A stretch of 64,000 bases of DNA from UBA2970 sp965221075 (GTDB lineage: Bacteria > Verrucomicrobiota > Verrucomicrobiia > Limisphaerales > AAA164-E04): positions 2,604,001 to 2,668,000 of the forward strand of contig OZ244865.1 of NCBI GenBank assembly GCA_965221075.1, given 5' to 3'. How positions within the stretch are numbered: the first letter of the stretch is position 1; each line of letters opens with the position of its first letter. Below, piece after piece: positions 42,698 through 51,712 of the stretch. A model generated the notes under the pieces. That model was not told where the DNA came from. It worked only from the letters and a program-made list of their open reading frames with translations, and made no database searches. Made by a program: the position numbers and the translations under genes.

Positions 42698-43795
42698 CTA
42701 GCGGCAGGCTCGTCGGTTCTCCCTCCGGCGCTTCTCCCACCGGGGCAGGGACTCCCGGAGGATCTGCCGCAGCGTGCGCCTGTCCCGGGGATCGGAGGCG
42801 GTCCCCAGCCTGCGGCGCAGCTGCCGCTCCTCCTTCCCGATCTCCTGATCTTGCTGCTGGTGGAGGGAGCGGATCCTGGCCCGTTCCTCCTGGTTGAGAC
42901 GTCTCTGGCGGGCGCAGCGCTGCCGGTAGCGCTGGTAGAGACGGGGAGCGACGAGCGACCGGGGCGAGTAGGAGGAGCGCGGCTCGGCCCGGCCGGTAGC
43001 GGGCTGGAACTCCCCCAGCAGGTGGCGGAGGCGTCTCCAGGAAAGGGCTCGGCTCACCAGGGAGGCCCGGACCCGGATGCCCAGGGCGCGGTGGGCGAAC
43101 ACCAGCCCCTCTCCGGACCTCTCCATTGCCGCGTCACGCTGCCCCAGCAGGCTCTGCACCTCCTCCCAGCATGCGCCTGGCCGGGAAAGCGCCTCCTTCA
43201 GCTCGGGAACGGCCTCCCGCCTCAGCCATGCGGCAAAGCTCTCCAGGTCCTTGTGGACCTGCATGTCCTCCTGGCGGGAGACGGCGCCGCGGCGCAGGGG
43301 ATGCGCCTTCAGCCCGAGCTCGCGGCACAGGGCGTTGCGGCGCTCCCCCAGGCGCAGGAATGTGCGGTAGACCTCGCGCAACCGCCCGCTGGAGTCGAGC
43401 AGATCGTAGACCACATGCATATGGAGGTGGAGGGTGTCGCCATGCAGGGCGCAGATGCGCCGGTTCTGGTGGCAGTCGAGCGACTCCAGCAAGCCCCGCT
43501 CGATATGGGAATAGTCCTCCATGGAGAGCCGGTCCGACTCGTCCTGCTCGAAGGAGACGATCAGGTGTCCGGTCAGGTTCCCGGAATGGGGACGGATGCG
43601 GTGGCGCATCTCCACCGCATCGGCGGCCATCCTCCATAGGCCGCCAGCCAGTCCGTCGGTCCGCTCCATCCCGAAGCCGTGCAGGGCCACGGAGACAAGT
43701 CTCCGGGAGCGGCTGGCGTCCGGCGCGGTGCAGATGTAGCGGGCCAGACGCCCGAACGAGCGTGCCTGGCGGGCGGGAGCCAGCTTGGCGATCAT
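42698..43795 (-). CDS. MobP/TraI-type relaxase, prematurely stopped
   Basis: A 365-aa protein with the relaxase metal site HLHMH (H123, H125, H127) in LHGDTLHLHMHVVYDLLDS, and an earlier Tyr (Y20) in GRLARYICTAP as the probable nicking residue. It would cut oriT and pilot the strand to the TraG coupling protein. The frame ends in TAG (codon 366) but continues in phase for another 149 codons with relaxase-like sequence. The catalytic part is intact, so nicking may persist. ATG 43795 overlaps the MobC-like stop by 4 bp. Confidence 0.85.
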   Translation of the reverse strand: MIAKLAPARQARSFGRLARYICTAPDASRSRRLVSVALHGFGMERTDGLAGGLWRMAADAVEMRHRIRPHSGNLTGHLIVSFEQDESDRLSMEDYSHIERGLLESLDCHQNRRICALHGDTLHLHMHVVYDLLDSSGRLREVYRTFLRLGERRNALCRELGLKAHPLRRGAVSRQEDMQVHKDLESFAAWLRREAVPELKEALSRPGACWEEVQSLLGQRDAAMERSGEGLVFAHRALGIRVRASLVSRALSWRRLRHLLGEFQPATGRAEPRSSYSPRSLVAPRLYQRYRQRCARQRRLNQEERARIRSLHQQQDQEIGKEERQLRRRLGTASDPRDRRTLRQILRESLPRWEKRRRENRRACR

Positions 43796-44598
43796 CGTTC
43801 CAGCCACTGCCCGAGTTCCTGCAGAAGATCCCGCAGCGACTGCCGGCCCGAAGGCCGCGGCCAGGCGGCGATCGTTCGTTCGACGCGGCGGTGGAATCCC
43901 CTGCGGAACAGGGAGGCTGGGCGGGCCCCCAGGGCCCGTTCCCTCATCCAGTCTCCCAGGCGGATCCTCGTTCCCTCGGCGAAGCCCTCGACCAGGGCCC
44001 GCTCCCTCAGGCGCTCCATCGCAGGACGGGTAAGCAATACATTGATCTCGAAGATCCTCCGGCCGCGGGGAAGGGAGCCGCAGCGAACGGGGGCCGGGAA
44101 GGAGGGAGGATCCTCCCACAGCCTCCGCTGCAGAACGCCGATCACGGCAGAGAGCCGTGCCAGGTCCTCCCTGGCTCCGGCCCGGTTCCCCTGCTCCATG
44201 AGCATGGCGAGAAGCCGGAGAAGGCCCTCGACCCCCTGGGAGTCGCGCAGGGAACGGATACTGGCTCCCAGGGACGCATCCCGGACGAAGGTGGAGAGCA
44301 TGCGGCGCCTGCCACGGCGGTAGCCGGCCTCGAGCGCGCTGGCCCGGAGCCTCCTCCGCTCCCCGGCCGAGACCATGACGTAGCAATTGCCGAACCGGGA
44401 GGATTCCCCGCCCGGGCCGGATGCCGGGCAGGCGCTCAGCGATCCACTGGGCAGGGTGGAGCGGCAGGAAGAAGCTGCTGGACCCCCCTTGCCGGCAGGC
44501 GGTAAGGCGATGCGCTGCCGGGAAGGGGCGCCCGTCGCGATCCCCGGCGGGAACCGCCCGGCAACACGACCAGCAGAACCTTCCAGGCCTTGTGGCAT
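43792..44598 (-). CDS. MobC-like relaxosome accessory protein with duplicated RHH-type domain
   Basis: A 268-aa protein. Two related segments are visible: FGNCYVMVSAGERRRLRASALEAG...FVRDASLG (about 69-109) and FEINVLLTRPAMERLRERALVEG...WMRERALG. Each resembles the beta strand, helix and conserved Leu-Gly end of MobC/TraJ-type oriT-binding proteins. Position just upstream of, and coupled to, the relaxase supports a relaxosome role. The first ~65 residues are low in information, and the true start could be later. A promoter-like pair 25-50 bp upstream of ATG 44598 favours the long form. Confidence 0.75.
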   Translation of the reverse strand: MPQGLEGSAGRVAGRFPPGIATGAPSRQRIALPPAGKGGPAASSCRSTLPSGSLSACPASGPGGESSRFGNCYVMVSAGERRRLRASALEAGYRRGRRRMLSTFVRDASLGASIRSLRDSQGVEGLLRLLAMLMEQGNRAGAREDLARLSAVIGVLQRRLWEDPPSFPAPVRCGSLPRGRRIFEINVLLTRPAMERLRERALVEGFAEGTRIRLGDWMRERALGARPASLFRRGFHRRVERTIAAWPRPSGRQSLRDLLQELGQWLER

Positions 44599-44622
44599 CG
44601 CTTCCGCCTACCCTAGGGTTTT

Positions 44623-44651
44623 TTCTTATCATTTTTTCTGAAGAATATCAA
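44623..44651 (-). promoter_or_regulatory. Candidate promoter of the mobilisation genes
   Basis: On the minus strand TTGATA (44651-44646) and TAAGAA (44628-44623) are 17 bp apart within an AT-rich patch, and the MobC-like ATG lies 25 bp downstream. The -35 is close to consensus and the -10 is weak. Confidence 0.4.
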
Positions 44652-45595
44652 GCCCAATGGGAGGAAACCGAAGAGTGGCCGTCCCCCAGCTGCATGGGGG
44701 GTTGCGATGGCGCGGAAGAACCGGGCCGTGAGCTGGCCGCGAGCCGGAGGAGCATCCCCGGCAGGAACCCCGAGCCATGCTTCGAAGCCCTTTGCCCTGC
44801 CGTCCATGGACGCCGGCCTCGCTACGATCGTTTGCCGCTCCCTTCCCGATCCGTGCTTGGCGATGTTCGGAAAGGCCGTTCTGATCCGCTAGGTCGGTCC
44901 GGGAAAAAGCGCACGCGTCTGCGGCAGGGACCGCATGGCGCCGCCTGGTACCTGCCGCGCTGGAGGATCCGGTCCTGCCCCTTGCTCGGCCCGATCGCTT
45001 AGAGGTCCGGATGGACCACGTACCCGTCCGCAGGCCGAGCGGAACGAAGCGTTCGCCCGATATCCGGCCCGCATCGACTGCGAGAGCAGCCAGACGCGCC
45101 CACAGGCCGGTGCCGCAGCGGATTGCGCCATTCCTGGCATTGTCGCGGACGGCCGCGCGCGGGCAGGGGGATTCCGGAGAGGGGGACGGAACTAACGGCC
45201 CGGACGCAGCCCCGTTATGGCAAGAGCATCGGACGAAGCCTTTCCAGCCCGGCCGCAAGCGGCCCTCCTACTCCGCAGAGCCGGAGCATGCCCGTTCTGG
45301 AGCCTGCGTGCGAAAAGCCGGACGGCTTGCGGATGGCCGGAACCGTCCCCTCGGTCGAAAGGGAGCGTTCGATCCCGGCCGATCCGCCGCCCTGCGAAGC
45401 AGGCGCCGCCGGTTTCGGATGGACCCGGCTCCATGCCCGCTCATCGGCCGACATGCCGGCCAGCCGCGCCCCCTACGCGCCCGGACGGCTCTCCGGCAGC
45501 AGGGCCGGGCCATGGCGAAGGAAGCCTTCCAAGCCCGCTTCGGCCCTCTGGGAAGCGGGTGCATCCGTGGATAGCCGCTTCCCTCCCGGCCTCCT
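44652..45595. other. Gene-free stretch between the mobilisation genes and the right flank
   Basis: About 0.95 kb of GC-rich sequence with open frames on both strands but no recognisable protein. Lying upstream of the MobC/relaxase pair, it is one place where oriT might be. I found no convincing nic-site consensus. It may also hold the right boundary of the conjugative element. Confidence 0.45.
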
Positions 45596-46981
45596 TCAGA
45601 TCATGCTCATCAGGCGGGCGTCGTACTCCCGCTCGCGGGTGATTCCCGGCAGGGGCACGGGATAGCGTCCATCCTCGCCGGCCTTGAGCGGGGCCTCCGA
45701 CTCGAAGGTCAGCTCGTCGATGCCGGGCGCGAACTCGTGATCCGAGCCGAGAATCTGCTGGTAGGAGATCTCCTGCCCGGTGTGGGCCGCCATGCGCCCC
45801 ATGGAGCTGACCAGGCTGGCGATCGCCCCGCGCTCCGCCTCGTTGTAGGGCCTGTCGTTGCGGATGGCGTCGATCAGGTCCTCCCACTCCAGCAGGTAGG
45901 GGCTGGTCTCGGGCTGGGGATAGCCCCAGAGCAGGTCTGCGGAGTCGATCCTGTGCCCGGAGAAGAGGCGGCAGCGCCCCGGGGAATGGGAGCTGGTGGA
46001 GACGATTCCCATCCCCCGGGCCCCGTGGACATAGCTGGCGAACTTGTCGCGGCAGCCGGTCATGGTGCGCCCGTCGAGGTGGAAGCTGGTCCCGTCCTCG
46101 AAGCTGTACTCCACCGAGTAGGTGTCCATGTTCTGGTCCACGCTCTCGCCCCGGTAGTGCCGGCCTCCCACCGCATGGGCGCTGACGGGCCAGGCGTTCT
46201 TCATCCAGCAGCACTCGTCCACCTGGTGGATGTAGAAGTCGCTGTAGAGGCCGCCGCTGGCCCAGAGGAAGCTGTGGAAGCGGGCGATCTGGTACATCAG
46301 CTCGCTCTGGTTGGCCGGCTTGGGGCCCGAGAAGGCGGATCCGACCGGACCGTGCATCCGGTAGGCCCGCATCGAGACCAGATCGCCGATCTGCCCGTCC
46401 CGGATCCGGTCGAAAAGCTCCCGCCGGGCCCGGCAATGGCGGACCATCAGCCCCACCCCCACCTTGAGGTTCTTCTCCGAGGCCTGCCGGGCCAGCTCGA
46501 TCATCCTCCGGGTGGTGGGCCCGTCGACGGTGACCGGCTTCTCCATGAACACGTTGACCCCCTTCTGGATGGCGTAGCGGAAGTGGACCCAGCGGAACGC
46601 CGGAGGGGTGGCGAACACCGCCACGTCCCCGGGACGGAGCGAGTCGATGGCGTCCCGATAGCCGTCGAAGCCGACGAAGCGGCGCTCCATGGGCACGTCC
46701 ACCTGGTCGGCGAAGCTCCGCTTGAGGGCGTTGTAGGAGCCCGAGAGCCGGTGATCGAAGACGTCGGCCATGGCCACCAGGCGGGTGGGGCCGTTGGACG
46801 CCTTCAGCGCGTCGGAGGCGGCTCCTGTCCCCCGGCCCCCGCACCCGATGAGGGCCACACGGATCGTCCCCTCGCCCTGGGCGTGGACATGGGGCAGGGC
46901 CTGTCCGGCCAGGGCCGATGCCGCGGCCAGCCGGCCTGCCTGCTTCACGAACTGTCTGCGGGTTGTCTGCTTGGCGCTCAT
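45596..46981 (-). CDS. Tat-exported Gfo/Idh/MocA-family oxidoreductase
   Basis: A 461-aa protein. A twin-arginine signal (TTRRQFVKQAG) is followed by a hydrophobic stretch ending ALPHVHAQG. The NAD(P)-binding motif VALIGCGGRGTG (about 43-54) and the EKP motif in VNVFMEKPVTVDG mark a Gfo/Idh/MocA dehydrogenase. The C-terminal substrate domain includes GGLYSDFYIHQVDECCW. Such exported, cofactor-carrying sugar oxidoreductases are abundant in Verrucomicrobiota and Planctomycetota; the substrate is unknown. ATG 46981 is chosen because the Tat motif follows at once. Confidence 0.9.
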   Translation of the reverse strand: MSAKQTTRRQFVKQAGRLAAASALAGQALPHVHAQGEGTIRVALIGCGGRGTGAASDALKASNGPTRLVAMADVFDHRLSGSYNALKRSFADQVDVPMERRFVGFDGYRDAIDSLRPGDVAVFATPPAFRWVHFRYAIQKGVNVFMEKPVTVDGPTTRRMIELARQASEKNLKVGVGLMVRHCRARRELFDRIRDGQIGDLVSMRAYRMHGPVGSAFSGPKPANQSELMYQIARFHSFLWASGGLYSDFYIHQVDECCWMKNAWPVSAHAVGGRHYRGESVDQNMDTYSVEYSFEDGTSFHLDGRTMTGCRDKFASYVHGARGMGIVSTSSHSPGRCRLFSGHRIDSADLLWGYPQPETSPYLLEWEDLIDAIRNDRPYNEAERGAIASLVSSMGRMAAHTGQEISYQQILGSDHEFAPGIDELTFESEAPLKAGEDGRYPVPLPGITREREYDARLMSMI

Positions 46982-47178
46982 GTCTTCTGCGGCCTTCGGT
47001 CCCGGACCCTCCCCTCCGTTGCCTGCTCCCATTCAACGCCCGCTCCGGACAGAATGCAACGGACAAGAAGAGCGCGGGAACCGCTCCCCTCCCCCCGGAG
47101 AGCCGGGAGCGGCGGCCAGGCCTCCGGCGGACCGGACGGCCTGCCGGTCCTGGGCGTTGGCGTTCGGGCGGGACGCGG

Positions 47179-48105
47179 CTACGGGCTCCCGGGAGGATCC
47201 TTCCGGAGCTCCCAAGCCACCAGCCACTCGGTTTCCTGGCGCACCCCTCCCCGGGCCAGGATCCGCTCCTCCAGATCCTTCATGTGGCCGGCGCCGTAGA
47301 AGATGCCCAGCTTCCGCCTTCCGGCCGCCAGCTCCCGGTCGAGGACCGACATGGCGATCTGGTTGCGCTCGTTCAGGATCACCGAGCCCCCTCCCGCGCC
47401 CACCCCCGACAGGATCTTCTCCAGGTGGTTCATGTCCTTGGCCAGGATCCACTTGATCCCATGGGCCCGGGACCGGCTGGAGAGGAAGATCCCGAGCAGA
47501 TCGCCCAGCTCCGGGGCGGACTTCTGGCCCGACAGCTGCAGCTTGTAGTCCTCGATCGCGGTCTGCAGCATGAAGGTCCACAGGCTCTCCCCGCGATCCT
47601 TCTGCCGGCGTGTGAGGGTGAGCAGGTCCATGTCCGCGTGGACCAGGTTGCCGGCGGTGTAGTCGATCAGATCGCCCTGGAACTCCAGCTCCAGAAGCGA
47701 CTTCATGCCCTGCTGGATCCCCCCCACCAGCTTGAAGCTGGCCATGCGCCGGCGATCCTCCTCGGGGACCGCACGGGGCCTTCCCTGGCCGCCCGGCCTT
47801 CCCGGACGGGCTCCGGGCGGCACGACCATCTCGTAGAGCAGCGCGTCGTAGGACCGGAACCTCCGGTTCAGGTCCTGGTAGTAGGCGCGGTCGCCCACGT
47901 GGATGACCGCGATCAGATCCACCTGCTGCCCATCGGGCATCAGGTAGCCGGAGATGGCGGTGTCCACATGCCCCTCGTGGGGGCCCGTCTCCACGAAGCG
48001 GAGGAAGCCTCCGGACTCCTCCTCGGCCCGCAGCAGGCCGGCCAGCAGCAGCCACGCGGCCAGCGCCCAGGCGCACCGCAGCCCCAGCGAGTCCCCGATC
48101 TTCAC
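47179..48105 (-). CDS. TraB/GumN-family exported protein
   Basis: A 308-aa protein with a signal peptide (WALAAWLLLAGLLRAEEE) and the TraB/GumN pattern: VDLIAVIHVGDRAYYQDLNRR, DALLYEMVVP, then the C-terminal GIFYGAGHMKDLEERI. The family has conserved His/Glu residues suggesting a metal-dependent hydrolase; activity is unproven for this branch. GTG 48105 overlaps the EF-G stop (GTGA), so it is co-translated with a translation factor. Confidence 0.8.
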   Translation of the reverse strand: MKIGDSLGLRCAWALAAWLLLAGLLRAEEESGGFLRFVETGPHEGHVDTAISGYLMPDGQQVDLIAVIHVGDRAYYQDLNRRFRSYDALLYEMVVPPGARPGRPGGQGRPRAVPEEDRRRMASFKLVGGIQQGMKSLLELEFQGDLIDYTAGNLVHADMDLLTLTRRQKDRGESLWTFMLQTAIEDYKLQLSGQKSAPELGDLLGIFLSSRSRAHGIKWILAKDMNHLEKILSGVGAGGGSVILNERNQIAMSVLDRELAAGRRKLGIFYGAGHMKDLEERILARGGVRQETEWLVAWELRKDPPGSP

Positions 48106-50180
48106 TTCTTCCTCTTCTGGAAGGCCTCGACGATGTCGTCGGACACGTTGCCGGGGCAGGGCGCGTAGTGGGAGAACTCCATGGAGAACTGCCCCCGGCC
48201 GGAGGTCATGGAGCGCAGGTCGCTGATGTAGCCGAACATCTCCCCCAGGGGGGCCTCCCCCTTGACGCGCACCCCGGTCAGCGACTTCTCCTGGCTCTTG
48301 ATCACCCCCCGGCGCCGGCTCAGGTCCCCGATCACGTCCCCCACGTTGGCGTCGGGGCAGAAGGTGTCGACCGTCATGATCGGCTCCAGCAGCTGGGGGC
48401 CCGCCTTGGGGATGGACTGCCGGTAGGCCGAGCGGGCCGCCACCTCGAATGCCACCGCCGAGGAGTCCACCGAATGGTGGTCTCCGTCGGTAAGCACCAC
48501 CCGGAAGTCCATGCAGGGATACTCGGCCAGCACTCCCTTTTCGGCCGAGAGCCGGAAGCCCTTCTCCACCGCCGGCCAGAACTCCCGGGGCACGTTCCCT
48601 CCGGTCACCTTGGACTCGAACTCGAAGCCGGAGCCCGCCTCCAGGGGCTCCAGGGTGTACTCGATCTTGGCGAACTGGCCGGCCCCGCCGGTCTGCTTCT
48701 TGTGGATGTAGGCGTCCTGGATGGCGCGGGTGATGGTCTCGCGGTAGGCCACCTGCGGCTTGCCCACCGTCACCTCCACGTTGTGGGTGCGCTTGAGGAT
48801 GTCCACCTTGATGTCCAGGTGGAGCTCCCCCATCCCCTTGAGGATGGTCTGCCCGCTCTCCTGATCGCTCTCCACGTGGAAGGAGGGATCCTCCCGGACC
48901 ATCTTGCCCAGGGCGATGCCCAGCTTCTCCACCGCGGTCTTGTCCCTGGGCTCGACCGCCATGGAGATCACCGGATCGGGGAACACCATCGGCTCCAGGG
49001 TGGCCGGACGGTCCGGATCGCAGAGGGTGTTCCCGGTCCGCACCGTCTTCATCCCCAGCAGGGCCACGATGTCCCCCGCCTGGGCCGAATCCCGCTCCTC
49101 CCGGGAGTCGGCGTGCATCTCGATGATGCGCCCCACCCGCTCCTCCTTGCCCGAGAAGGTGTTGAGGATGCTCGTCCCCTTGGCCAGGCGCCCCGAGTAG
49201 ATCCGGGTGAAGGTCAGCGCCCCGTAGCGGTCGTCCATGATCTTGAAGGCCAGGGCCCGCAGGGGCTTGTCCGGATCCACCAGGGAGTGCTCCCCGGTGG
49301 GGTTGCCCCTGAGGTCGATCTCCGGCTGGGGCGGCACCTCGTCGGGAGCGGGCAGGAAGTCGACCACCGCGTCGAGCACCGGCTGGACGCCCTTGTTCTT
49401 GAAGGCCGAGCCGCAGTAGGTGGGGAAGAAGGCCAGCGAGATGGTCCCCTTGCGGATGCAGCGCTTCAGGGTGTCGACGCCGATCTCCTCCCCGTCCAGG
49501 TAGCGCTCCATCACCTCGTCGTCCTGCTCCACCGCCAGCTCGACCATCTGGGAGCGGCGCTCCTCGATCTCCTCGGCCATCCCGGGGGGGGGATCCTCGA
49601 CCACGAAGTTCTCGGGCTGCCCCGAGTCGTCCCAGACGTGCGCCTTGCGGGTGAGGAGGTCCACCACCCCCCGGAAGGTCTCCTGGCTGCCGATGGGCAG
49701 GACCATCACCAGGGGCCTGGCCCCCAGGATTTTGCGGATCTGGTCCACCACGCTGTAGAAGTCGGCCCCCACCCGGTCCAGCTTGTTGACGAAGATGATC
49801 CGCGCCACCTTCGAGTCGTTGGCGTAGCGCCAGTTGGTCTCCGACTGGGGCTCCACCCCGCCCGATCCGCAGAAGACTCCCACGCCCCCGTCGAGCACCT
49901 TGAGGGAGCGGTAGACCTCGATGGTGAAGTCCACGTGCCCGGGGGTGTCGATGATGTTGAGCTGGTGGTCCCTCCAGAAGGTGGTGGTGGCGGCCGACTG
50001 GATGGTGATCCCCCGCTCCTGCTCCTGCTCCATGAAGTCGGTGGTGGCGGCCCCGTCGTGGACCTCCCCGATCTTGTGGATCTTGCCGGTCAGCTTGAGG
50101 ATGCGCTCGGTGGTGGTGGTCTTGCCGGCGTCCACATGGGCGAAAATCCCGATGTTCCTGTACCGGCGGAGGTCTGTCAT
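48102..50180 (-). CDS. fusA: Elongation factor G, EF-G2-like
   Basis: A 692-aa translational GTPase. G1 AHVDAGKT (14-21), the RGITIQSAATT switch I region, G3 DTPGH (78-82) and G4 NKLD are intact. Domains II to V follow, including the GMGELHLDIKVDIL block. The sequence pattern (MTDLRRYRNIGIFAHVD, FMEQEQERGITIQSAATTTFW, PQSETNWRYAN) resembles the second EF-G type of proteobacteria more than the str-operon EF-G. No rpsL/rpsG/tuf neighbours are present. It is probably an extra EF-G used in translocation or ribosome recycling. Confidence 0.93.
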   Translation of the reverse strand: MTDLRRYRNIGIFAHVDAGKTTTTERILKLTGKIHKIGEVHDGAATTDFMEQEQERGITIQSAATTTFWRDHQLNIIDTPGHVDFTIEVYRSLKVLDGGVGVFCGSGGVEPQSETNWRYANDSKVARIIFVNKLDRVGADFYSVVDQIRKILGARPLVMVLPIGSQETFRGVVDLLTRKAHVWDDSGQPENFVVEDPPPGMAEEIEERRSQMVELAVEQDDEVMERYLDGEEIGVDTLKRCIRKGTISLAFFPTYCGSAFKNKGVQPVLDAVVDFLPAPDEVPPQPEIDLRGNPTGEHSLVDPDKPLRALAFKIMDDRYGALTFTRIYSGRLAKGTSILNTFSGKEERVGRIIEMHADSREERDSAQAGDIVALLGMKTVRTGNTLCDPDRPATLEPMVFPDPVISMAVEPRDKTAVEKLGIALGKMVREDPSFHVESDQESGQTILKGMGELHLDIKVDILKRTHNVEVTVGKPQVAYRETITRAIQDAYIHKKQTGGAGQFAKIEYTLEPLEAGSGFEFESKVTGGNVPREFWPAVEKGFRLSAEKGVLAEYPCMDFRVVLTDGDHHSVDSSAVAFEVAARSAYRQSIPKAGPQLLEPIMTVDTFCPDANVGDVIGDLSRRRGVIKSQEKSLTGVRVKGEAPLGEMFGYISDLRSMTSGRGQFSMEFSHYAPCPGNVSDDIVEAFQKRKK

Positions 50181-50336
50181 CGTCGTCGTGTCTCTGGATG
50201 TGCCGAAGGGCGGCGGGCAAGCGGAGGCTTGCCGCGAAGGGCGGATTCTGCGGCCGAGGCGGGCCTCTTGGCAATCCGTGATTTCCCCATTCCCTGGTTG
50301 CCCCCGCCCCCCTGCGGGCCTAGGATCCCGCGCCCT
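50181..50336. promoter_or_regulatory. Divergent promoter region, EF-G and leuC-type genes
   Basis: 156 bp between divergent start codons, so both promoters must lie here. No hexamer pair stands out, and no attenuator or leader peptide for a leucine-type gene was seen. Confidence 0.4.
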
Positions 50337-51707
50337 ATGACGCTGACCGAGAAGCTGCTGGCCCGTGCCTCGCAGAAGGCCTCGGTGAAGGCCGGGGACA
50401 ACGTCTGGGTGCGGGCCGACATCCTGATGACCCACGACGTCTGCGGACCGGGATCGATCGGCGTCTTCAAGCGGGAGTTCGGCCCCGAGGCCCGGGTCTG
50501 GGATCCCGAGCGGCTGGTGATCATCCCCGATCATTACATCTTCACCGCCGACTCCCGCTCCAACCGCAACGTCGACATCCTGAGGGAGTTCGCCCGGGAG
50601 CAGTCGCTCCCCTACTTCTACGACGTGATCGACGATCCCCAGGGCGAATGGCGCTTCGATCCCGGGAAGGGCGAGCTGCGCCGCCAGTACGGCAGCCGCT
50701 ACGCGGGCGTCTGCCACACCGCCCTGCCCCAGAAGGGGCACACCCGTCCCGGCGAGGTGCTCTTCGGCACCGACTCCCACACCTGCATGGCCGGGGCCTT
50801 CAACCAGTTCGCCACCGGGATCGGCAACACCGACGCCGGCTTCGTGATGGGCACCGGGAAGCTGCTGCTCAAGGTGCCCGAGACCATGCGCTTCCGACTG
50901 TCGGGCTCGCTGCGGCCCGGGGTGATGGCCAAGGACGTGATCCTCCACATCATCGGGGAGATCGGCTTCGACGGGGCCACCTACCGGGCCATGCAGTTCG
51001 ACGGAGAGGGGGCCGCCTCCCTGACCATGGACGACCGGATGACCATCGCCAACATGGCGATCGAGGCGGGAGGCAAGAACGGGATCTTCGAGTTCGACCA
51101 GGCCACCCGGGAGATGGTCGACGCCCGCACCCGGCAGAACGGAACCCCTTCCGGGTACGAGCCGGTGGAGCCCGACCGGGACCAGAGCTTCGTCTACGAC
51201 ATGGAGGTGGACCTGGACCGGCTCGAGCCCACCGTCGCCTGCCATCCCGACCCCGGGCAGCGCCGCAGGGCCTCCGAGCTGGAGGACGTCGCCCTGGACC
51301 GGGCCTATGTCGGATCCTGCACCGGAGGCAAGACCAGCGACTTCCTGGCCGCGGCCCGCCTGCTCAAGGACCGGAAGGTGGCGATCGACACCTTCGGGGT
51401 GCCGGCCACCCCGGAGATCGTGGAGGACCTGCAGAGCGAGATCTGGGAGGGCCGCTCGGTGTGGCGGATCCTGGAGGAGGCCGGAGTGAAGATGACCGAG
51501 AACGCCGGCTGCGCCGCCTGCCTGGGAGGCCCGGTGGACACCTTCGGGCGTATGAACCGGCCGCTCAGGTGCATCAGCGCCACCAACCGGAACTTCCCGG
51601 GGCGCATGGGGCACAAGGAGTCCCAGATCTTCCTGGCCTCGCCCGCCACGGTGGCGGCCAGCGCCCTGACCGGACGGATCACCGATCCCAGGACCCTCGG
51701 CGCCTGA
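50337..51707 (+). CDS. leuC: Aconitase-family large subunit (3-isopropylmalate dehydratase type)
   Basis: A 456-aa hydro-lyase large subunit. The 4Fe-4S ligands are C328 (GSCTGGK) and C392/C395 (GCAACLGG); other family blocks are FGTDSHTCMAGAF and the SATNRNFPGRMG substrate loop. It would interconvert 2- and 3-isopropylmalate in leucine synthesis, or act on a related substrate such as homoaconitate. The small (LeuD) subunit is not adjacent, so the substrate assignment is tentative. An intact cluster site argues for an active enzyme. Stop TGA is 5 bp before the next start. Confidence 0.87.
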   Translation: MTLTEKLLARASQKASVKAGDNVWVRADILMTHDVCGPGSIGVFKREFGPEARVWDPERLVIIPDHYIFTADSRSNRNVDILREFAREQSLPYFYDVIDDPQGEWRFDPGKGELRRQYGSRYAGVCHTALPQKGHTRPGEVLFGTDSHTCMAGAFNQFATGIGNTDAGFVMGTGKLLLKVPETMRFRLSGSLRPGVMAKDVILHIIGEIGFDGATYRAMQFDGEGAASLTMDDRMTIANMAIEAGGKNGIFEFDQATREMVDARTRQNGTPSGYEPVEPDRDQSFVYDMEVDLDRLEPTVACHPDPGQRRRASELEDVALDRAYVGSCTGGKTSDFLAAARLLKDRKVAIDTFGVPATPEIVEDLQSEIWEGRSVWRILEEAGVKMTENAGCAACLGGPVDTFGRMNRPLRCISATNRNFPGRMGHKESQIFLASPATVAASALTGRITDPRTLGA

Positions 51708-51712
51708 GGCCG

